From the NCBI GenBank assembly GCA_900768675.1, contig CAAGDT010000105.1:1-13415 (forward strand): DNA of 13,415 nucleotides, given 5' to 3'. The stretch's first letter is position 1. Every line of letters starts with the position of its first letter. The stretch comes from Oscillospiraceae bacterium (lineage in GTDB: Bacteria > Bacillota > Clostridia > Oscillospirales > Ruminococcaceae). The translations under genes and the position numbers were made by a program. Shown here piece after piece: positions 13,368-13,415 of this stretch. Below the pieces are notes generated by a model, which searched no databases, was not told where the DNA came from, and saw only the letters and a program-made list of their open reading frames with translations.

Positions 13368-13415
13368 CAGACTCCGCCTCCCTTATAATATTCTTTATCT
13401 TCTTTTCGCACTTTA
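13360..13415 (-). CDS. 3' end of an upstream gene, frame uncertain
   Basis: Two reading frames stay open from the right edge into the prfA start. One ends in YYKGGGV with a TGA that shares one base with the prfA ATG (TGATG). The other ends in KKIKNIIREAESDA, with a TGA eight bases into prfA. The second looks more like a natural helical protein tail. In related genomes prmC or a DUF1385 gene often precedes prfA, but too little remains here to identify it. Confidence 0.4.
   Translation of the reverse strand, partial: KCEKKIKNIIREAESDA

Noticed and set aside
1..13415. CRISPR array, insertion sequence, prophage or defence island
   Set aside because: I read the window for spaced direct repeats, transposase or integrase motifs and phage genes and found none. 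Gene content and base composition look uniform and chromosomal.

Overview
The window looks like one end of a draft contig from a spore-forming member of the Clostridia, probably the Oscillospirales/Ruminococcaceae-type lineages. This is inferred from moderate GC, AAG/GAG-rich codons, AGGAGG-type ribosome binding sites, a recognisable YunB sporulation protein, and the housekeeping gene order. No taxonomic search was possible. The first 12 bases are Illumina adapter sequence rather than genome, so the true left edge is base 13.

Layout. (1) Bases 13-1487, minus strand: a D-2-hydroxyacid dehydrogenase, a DtxR/MntR-type metal-responsive repressor and the 5' part of a YbaK-type Cys-tRNA(Pro) deacylase, tightly packed as one operon. 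(2) Bases 1488-1773: a divergent control region with two near-consensus SigA promoters. They share a 19-base element in inverted orientation (18 of 19 identical). (3) Bases 1774-3404, plus strand: a MarR-family regulator, a hairpin spacer, then a class I DAHP synthase (first step of aromatic amino acid synthesis), closed by a strong intrinsic terminator at about 3422-3453. (4) Bases 3455-13367, minus strand: a long co-directional run, read in transcription order as prfA (RF1), tsaC/sua5, coaE, a small membrane-anchored lytic transglycosylase, an M18 aminopeptidase, yunB, ligA, and an exported CotH-family protein with chitobiase-like, InlB-repeat-like and lamin-tail domains. Gaps are about 50 bases or less, with several overlaps. 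The tail of one further gene lies upstream of prfA at the right edge.

How the genes fit together. The long cluster is mostly housekeeping: translation termination, t6A tRNA modification, CoA synthesis, DNA ligation. It also carries wall-remodelling and sporulation or surface functions (transglycosylase, YunB, CotH-like). The left half couples aromatic biosynthesis to a MarR regulator that shares its control region with the 2-hydroxyacid dehydrogenase operon, so joint control of both sides by the MarR protein is a reasonable inference.

I see no CRISPR array, transposase, prophage gene, rRNA or tRNA, and no clear novel multi-gene system. The observations most worth a second look are the inverted duplicated promoter element, a Gln at the normally His decoding position of RF1 together with exclusive TAA stop use, and the domain architecture of the CotH-like protein.
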